Of a stretch of 64,000 nt of DNA, positions 59,820 through 64,000 are shown piece after piece (position 1 is the first letter of the stretch; every line of letters begins with the position of its first letter). The DNA lies in NCBI RefSeq assembly GCF_001642935.1, contig NZ_CP016761.1, positions 3,534,001 through 3,598,000 on the forward strand. Reading direction: 5' to 3'. The notes beneath the pieces are model-generated. The model was not told where the DNA came from. It saw only the letters and a program-made list of their open reading frames with translations, and searched no databases. The translations under genes and the position numbers were made by a program. Source of the DNA: Fictibacillus arsenicus. GTDB lineage: Bacteria; Bacillota; Bacilli; Bacillales; Fictibacillaceae.

Positions 59820-59906
59820 TCTTATTATGAGATGAGTTATGTAGTAGGATTAGAAGATGGTATACCTAAGCTTTTAGGTGGGGAGATAGTAACAGAAAAG
59901 AAGTAA
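59820..59906 (+). pseudogene. C-terminal fragment of an unidentified plus-strand gene
   Basis: A frame ending YEMSYVVGLEDGIPKLLGG, then EIVTEKK and TAA at 59904, abuts the truncated M20 relic. There is no ribosome-binding site or complete domain. It is likely the tail of another gene joined here by a deletion. Confidence 0.4.
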
Positions 59907-59937
59907 AAAGCATCCTGCCCTAAAACAGGATGCTTTT
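59906..59937. terminator. Bidirectional terminator
   Basis: AAAAGCATCCTG (59906-59917) pairs with CAGGATGCTTTT (59926-59937). It would end the plus-strand fragment and the CoA-transferase gene. Confidence 0.88.
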
Positions 59938-59960
59938 ATTGCTTTATTAATTAAATGCTC

Positions 59961-61565
59961 TTAGTTCGTCCTCTGAAAAGCTTCTTGTTTAAAACTGATT
60001 ACGTTTTGGTTAAAAAGTTTCATTGGTCCATCAACAAAAAGTCTAGGATCCATTTCACTCAAATCAGAGGAGATTATTGGTTTGAATTCCATTTGAGCTA
60101 AAATATCCTTTTCTATATCAATTCCTGGTGCAATCTCAGTTAGGACTAAACCATCTTTTGTTAGCACAAATACCGCACGTTCCGTTACATAGATAACATC
60201 ATTATCATGATCTGCTGCAAATCTGCCACTATAGGTAATTTGTTGAACTTGATTTTTAAATTTCTTTATTTTACCTTCTTGAATGATAGATAGCTTACCA
60301 TTTTCCACCTCTACTTTTAACCCGCCTCCAGTAAAAGTCGTACAGAATATCACTTTTTTTGCTGTTTGAGTAATATCTATAAAACCACCGCAGCCAACTG
60401 ACCTTGTGCCAAATTTAGATACATTTACATTTCCGGTTTGGTCAACTTCAGCCGCTCCCATGAAAGTGATATCAATTCCGGTTCCATGATAGTAATCAAA
60501 TAAATACTCATGGTCCAAAATAGCATCCGCATTGCGTGCAACTCCAAATTCATTCGCCCCAATTGGTACACCGCCCACGATTCCTGATTCCAACGTAAGT
60601 GTAATCAGACTGTTTAGCCCTTCCTCGTGTGTAATAGGACCAATAACGTCACCAGGAATACCAATGCCCAAGTTAACCACTGCAGGATCAGTCACTTCTT
60701 GCACTGCTCTTCTCCCAATAACTTTTCGAATATCTAACGGTATTGGCTCTAAACTAACCGACGGTGTCCGGACATCTCCTGAAAAAACCGGATTGTATAC
60801 CGTACTTGGGACTTGACGATGCTCTGTATCAGGATCATCAACAATTACATATCCATCGACTAGATAACCAGGAACCACTACATCTTTAGGGTGCATTGTA
60901 TCTTTTTTCACTTCATATTTGACTTGTGCAATGACTTTACCGCCATATGCTTTAGCTGCATGTGCTGCAGAGAGAATTTCTAATTTTAACGGTTCTTCTT
61001 CCGCTGTAATGTTACCGTTCTCATCAATACTTGTTCCTCGGATAAAAACATAATCAAAGGCAATTGAAGGATACAGCAAAAATTCTTCCTGCTCTATTAT
61101 AACAACTTTAATCAAGTCTTCTTTCTGCTTTGTTCTTTCATTAAACTTACCACCCTCAATACGGGGATCAATGAAAGTTCCGATTCCAATTGGAGATATT
61201 TGTCCCGGCATCTTGTTAGCCATCGCTCTCAATAAATGAGTTAATTGCCCCTGTGGAAAGCAATAACAGTCGATTTTATTTTCTTCAATTAAGCCTCTCA
61301 TCTTTGGAGCAAGTCCCCAGTGCCCACCAATTACACGAGATATTAATCCTTCCTCAGCTATATACTCAATTCCATTTGTTTTATCTGACTGTCCAGCTGT
61401 ATGAAAAACAGTCAAGTTGTTGGGGTGTCCTTTTTGTTTAAAATTCTGGCCTATCGCCTTCAAAATTTTATCACACTGGCCCATTCCGCCAAATCCTACG
61501 AGCGCTATGGTGCTGTCATTAGGAATTTCAGATGAGAGTGTCTCCGCCTCTATGCATTTAACCAT
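59961..61565 (-). CDS. Type I CoA-transferase (acetate/propionate/acetoacetate family, fused alpha-beta)
   Basis: The 534-residue protein joins both halves: an alpha part (FGGMGQCDKILKAIG, HTAGQSDK) and a beta part with GIGIPGDVIGPI and the catalytic Glu region LTLESGIVGG. It moves CoA between carboxylic acids. Downstream of a TRAP transporter, it may activate the imported carboxylate. The exact acids are unknown. Confidence 0.82.
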   Translation of the reverse strand: MVKCIEAETLSSEIPNDSTIALVGFGGMGQCDKILKAIGQNFKQKGHPNNLTVFHTAGQSDKTNGIEYIAEEGLISRVIGGHWGLAPKMRGLIEENKIDCYCFPQGQLTHLLRAMANKMPGQISPIGIGTFIDPRIEGGKFNERTKQKEDLIKVVIIEQEEFLLYPSIAFDYVFIRGTSIDENGNITAEEEPLKLEILSAAHAAKAYGGKVIAQVKYEVKKDTMHPKDVVVPGYLVDGYVIVDDPDTEHRQVPSTVYNPVFSGDVRTPSVSLEPIPLDIRKVIGRRAVQEVTDPAVVNLGIGIPGDVIGPITHEEGLNSLITLTLESGIVGGVPIGANEFGVARNADAILDHEYLFDYYHGTGIDITFMGAAEVDQTGNVNVSKFGTRSVGCGGFIDITQTAKKVIFCTTFTGGGLKVEVENGKLSIIQEGKIKKFKNQVQQITYSGRFAADHDNDVIYVTERAVFVLTKDGLVLTEIAPGIDIEKDILAQMEFKPIISSDLSEMDPRLFVDGPMKLFNQNVISFKQEAFQRTN

Positions 61566-61628
61566 TTTCTCTTCCCCTTTCTCTATGAATTTAGAAATAA
61601 AATCTCTCTTGTATAGGGGTTCTACTTT

Positions 61629-62900
61629 TTAAACAATTGATGGCAACCACGTCGAGAAGAAGGGTATTAAACTGATAATCAGAACATCAACAAACAGAAT
61701 AATAACAAATGGAACAATAGCTCTTGAGATATGTTCTATCCTGATCTTAGATATCTGCATCGCTACAAATAAATTGATTCCTACTGGCGGTGTGATTAAT
61801 CCAATTGCTAGGTTCACCACAACAATTATTCCAAAATGAATAGGATCCATGCCTAGGTTTAAAGCGATTGGAAGTAAGATTGGAACGAAAATTAAGATGG
61901 CTGCTGCAGCTTCCATAAACATTCCTACAATCAGCAAGAAAATGTTTACTACAATAATAAACACATAAATATTAGTCGTGATATCAAGGAACGTTTCTGA
62001 TACTAACGCCGGAACTCTTAAACGATTCAAGATAAAGCTGAATAAACCAGCTGTAGAAATTATGATCATAACAATGGATGTTGTTACTGCCGATTCTTTA
62101 AAAATCTTAGGCAGCTCTTTCCACTTGATTTCGCGATAAATGAATACACCAACAATGAATGCATAAGCGACTGCGACTACAGCAGCTTCTGTTGGCGTGA
62201 AGATTCCTCCATAAATACCACCAAGTACAATAATGGGCATCAATAATGATAGAATTGCGCTTTTAAATGCTTTGAACGTATCGCTGACGTTTGCTTTTTC
62301 TACTCCAAGATAGCCTTTTCTTTTTGAAACAAAGTAAGCTGAAATCAATAACGATATCGTAATAACGATCCCAGGAATGACACCTGCCATAAACATATCT
62401 CCTACAGACTGCTTGGCTGCTATTCCGTATAAGATAAGAGGGATACTTGGTGGGATGATTACGCCAAGCGCCCCAGATACGGCCTGGTTTGCACTAGCAA
62501 AGTTCACATGGTAGCCTTTTGCAATCATAGCTGGAATCAAAATCGACCCGATAGCTGCTGTAGTGGCTGCCCCTGATCCAGAGATAGCAGCAAAGAACAT
62601 GGAAGTAATGATAACAACCATCGCAAGACCACCCGTAATATGCCCAACAAGACTACTTGCAAAGTTTACGAGTCTTTGTGATATACCACCAACTTGCATC
62701 AAGTATCCTGCCAGAATAAAGAATGGAATCGCCATTAAAGGAAATGAATTAATTGAATTAAACATCTGCTGAGGTACCAACTGTAATGGTGCGAGATCTC
62801 CCATCCCAGCAATTAAAGTTGTTGATAATCCTAATGCTATGGCAATAGGTGTACCTATAATAAAGAGGAATGCTAATGATAAAAAGAGTAAAGCGACCAT
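61629..62900 (-). CDS. dctM: TRAP transporter large permease DctM
   Basis: The 423-residue protein has about twelve spans and the DctM-type segments FFAAISGSGAATTAAIG and PPSIPLILYGIAA. Its ATG directly follows the DctQ stop. Confidence 0.92.
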   Translation of the reverse strand: MVALLFLSLAFLFIIGTPIAIALGLSTTLIAGMGDLAPLQLVPQQMFNSINSFPLMAIPFFILAGYLMQVGGISQRLVNFASSLVGHITGGLAMVVIITSMFFAAISGSGAATTAAIGSILIPAMIAKGYHVNFASANQAVSGALGVIIPPSIPLILYGIAAKQSVGDMFMAGVIPGIVITISLLISAYFVSKRKGYLGVEKANVSDTFKAFKSAILSLLMPIIVLGGIYGGIFTPTEAAVVAVAYAFIVGVFIYREIKWKELPKIFKESAVTTSIVMIIISTAGLFSFILNRLRVPALVSETFLDITTNIYVFIIVVNIFLLIVGMFMEAAAAILIFVPILLPIALNLGMDPIHFGIIVVVNLAIGLITPPVGINLFVAMQISKIRIEHISRAIVPFVIILFVDVLIISLIPFFSTWLPSIV

Positions 62901-63395
62901 CTATAATTCCTCCTTACCAATAAAGTCTTCTATTAAACTAGCAACCGTATTAATTAGCATTAATGCTCCACCTACAGGAACAGCAAGCATTGGCCAAAAC
63001 ATGGACAATCCAGTTGTAGGAGCAGTTTGAAACGATACATTTTGCGCCATCTTGAAGCCATAGATAATGAGTATGATATAAAACACACTCGTACAAACAG
63101 ACATGATTACTTTTAGAACTTTTGCTCGATTACCTGTTAACTTGTTTTGCAGAATATCTACTGCGATAAGCGAACCTTCCTTAACTGCATAAGCTGCACC
63201 TAATAAAGTTAGCCAGATCATCAGAAACCTAGAAGCCTCTTCCGAAAAAGTAAGAGAATTACCTGCTACAAATCTTGCGAATACTTGCCAAGTAATGAGT
63301 ACGCTCATGACTGCAAGCATAATAAATAACAAATATCCAACCACTCTATTTAGTAGGTTTGTTAGTCTTACATATTGTCTTAATGTGTGTACCAT
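62901..63395 (-). CDS. dctQ: TRAP transporter small permease DctQ
   Basis: The 164-residue protein has four spans and the DctQ motif FSEEASRFLMIWLTLLGAA. AAGGAGGGG precedes the ATG. It joins DctM and the binding protein DctP. Confidence 0.9.
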   Translation of the reverse strand: MVHTLRQYVRLTNLLNRVVGYLLFIMLAVMSVLITWQVFARFVAGNSLTFSEEASRFLMIWLTLLGAAYAVKEGSLIAVDILQNKLTGNRAKVLKVIMSVCTSVFYIILIIYGFKMAQNVSFQTAPTTGLSMFWPMLAVPVGGALMLINTVASLIEDFIGKEEL

Positions 63396-63400
63396 TCTAA

Positions 63401-63429
63401 CCCCTCCTTAGAGAGGGGGGAGTCCCCCC
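63401..63429 (-). promoter_or_regulatory. Intercistronic GC hairpins between dctP and dctQ
   Basis: GGGGGG (63415-63420) and CCCCCC (63424-63429) are separated by three bases. CCCCTCC (63401-63407) can also pair with AGGGGGG (63414-63420). The alternatives would respectively expose or mask the dctQ ribosome-binding site. Without a T run it is not a standard terminator. Confidence 0.5.
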
Positions 63430-63436
63430 AATAAAA

Positions 63437-64000
63437 TTAATAATCGTAATTTCTGACTTTATTGATCAGTTCTTCATTAATTTCTGGTGCCCATTTTTTA
63501 TATACAGGTTCTACTGCTTTTCTGAACGCTTCTAAATCTGGTGATGCAACTTCCATTCCATTTTCCTCTAGCTTTTTAAGTGATTCCTTCTCCAGTCGCT
63601 GACTTGCTTCACGCTGTACTGGTGTTGCGAGCTTCGCGGCTTCTAAGACTGCATCCTGATCTTCTTTTGATAAAGAGTCAAACAATTGTTTGCTCATCAT
63701 AAATGGTAGTGGAGAGTATACATGACCTGTTAGATTGAGATATTTTTGCACTTCATGAAAACGCACATCTAAGATTGTTGGAATCGGATTTTCTTGGCTT
63801 TCAATTACCCCTTGTTGAAGGGCTGTATATACTTCAGGCCAAGCCATTGGTGTAGCATCTGCTCCGAATGCTCTCCATGTATCAACTTGAACTTCACTTT
63901 CTTGCGTTCTGTGCTTGATTCCTTTTAAATCATCTGGTTTATTTATTAGGCGCACATTGTTTGTTTCATGACGCACACCATTTTCCATCCAAGACAACAC
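63437..64000 (-). CDS. dctP: TRAP transporter substrate-binding protein DctP (partial)
   Basis: The C-terminal 187 residues are visible; the start lies beyond base 64000. DATPMAWPEVYTALQQGVIE, with the preceding Arg-rich stretch, is the conserved DctP ligand region for a carboxylate. It leads dctPQM and the CoA-transferase gene. Uptake is sodium-coupled in this family. Confidence 0.88.
   Translation of the reverse strand: MLSWMENGVRHETNNVRLINKPDDLKGIKHRTQESEVQVDTWRAFGADATPMAWPEVYTALQQGVIESQENPIPTILDVRFHEVQKYLNLTGHVYSPLPFMMSKQLFDSLSKEDQDAVLEAAKLATPVQREASQRLEKESLKKLEENGMEVASPDLEAFRKAVEPVYKKWAPEINEELINKVRNYDY

Overview
The window looks like chromosomal DNA of an aerobic, endospore-forming Bacillaceae (Bacillus sensu lato). 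The grounds are a gerA-type germinant receptor operon (18583-22149), Gram-positive ribosome-binding sites and rho-independent terminators, CcpA-type cre candidates, lipoprotein signal peptides, and a palindromic repeat of a kind I associate with Bacillus genomes (4088-4218). I cannot name the genus with confidence. Metabolic genes at 1-31 kb and 55-64 kb look moderately GC-rich by eye. The stretch at about 34-55 kb is visibly AT-richer and holds most of the accessory and broken genes.

Layout. (1) 1-7170: catabolism of hexosyl-glycerate solutes, with a GH13_18 phosphorylase, a GH38 alpha-mannosidase, a fructose-family PTS EIIABC and a divergent RpiR-type regulator. (2) 7456-9516: phosphatidylserine synthase and an M20 amidohydrolase. 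(3) 9520-17120: an EutW/EutV-like histidine kinase and ANTAR regulator with an aldehyde dehydrogenase, a glutamine-synthetase-like ligase, a short-chain dehydrogenase and an ethanolamine-type permease. I read this as microcompartment-free ethanolamine use through gamma-glutamyl intermediates. Two leaders carry a hairpin that would compete with a terminator, as expected for ANTAR antitermination. (4) 17241-23905: small unknown genes, the spore germination operon and an HTH-TPR regulator. (5) 24065-27587: fixABCX. (6) 27722-34370: a TPR protein, an MFS gene broken by an amber codon, deoD, a TrmB-type regulator and a secreted glycosidase-like protein. (7) 34380-42781: a cluster of dynamin-like GTPases with two frameshift-split genes. 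(8) 42958-53779: a ten-gene gentisate-pathway operon with a LysR regulator, flanked by two diverged copies of one lipoprotein gene. (9) 53813-59940: unknown genes, an inverted broken gene, a secreted 5'-nucleotidase, an esterase and pseudogene fragments. (10) 59961-64000: a CoA-transferase and a TRAP transporter.

The most unusual sequence feature is a set of six intergenic arrays (A 7182-7320, B 23924-24059, C 15536-15638, D 18321-18409, E 30821-30974, F 59328-59480). Each repeats a 6-11 base core every 20-21 bases, about two helical turns, with unrelated sequence between cores. A and B share one core and a hairpin leader. C and D share a core in opposite orientation, as do E and F. Five of the six lie directly 3' of a gene. 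They are too short-period for CRISPR and I know of no described function.
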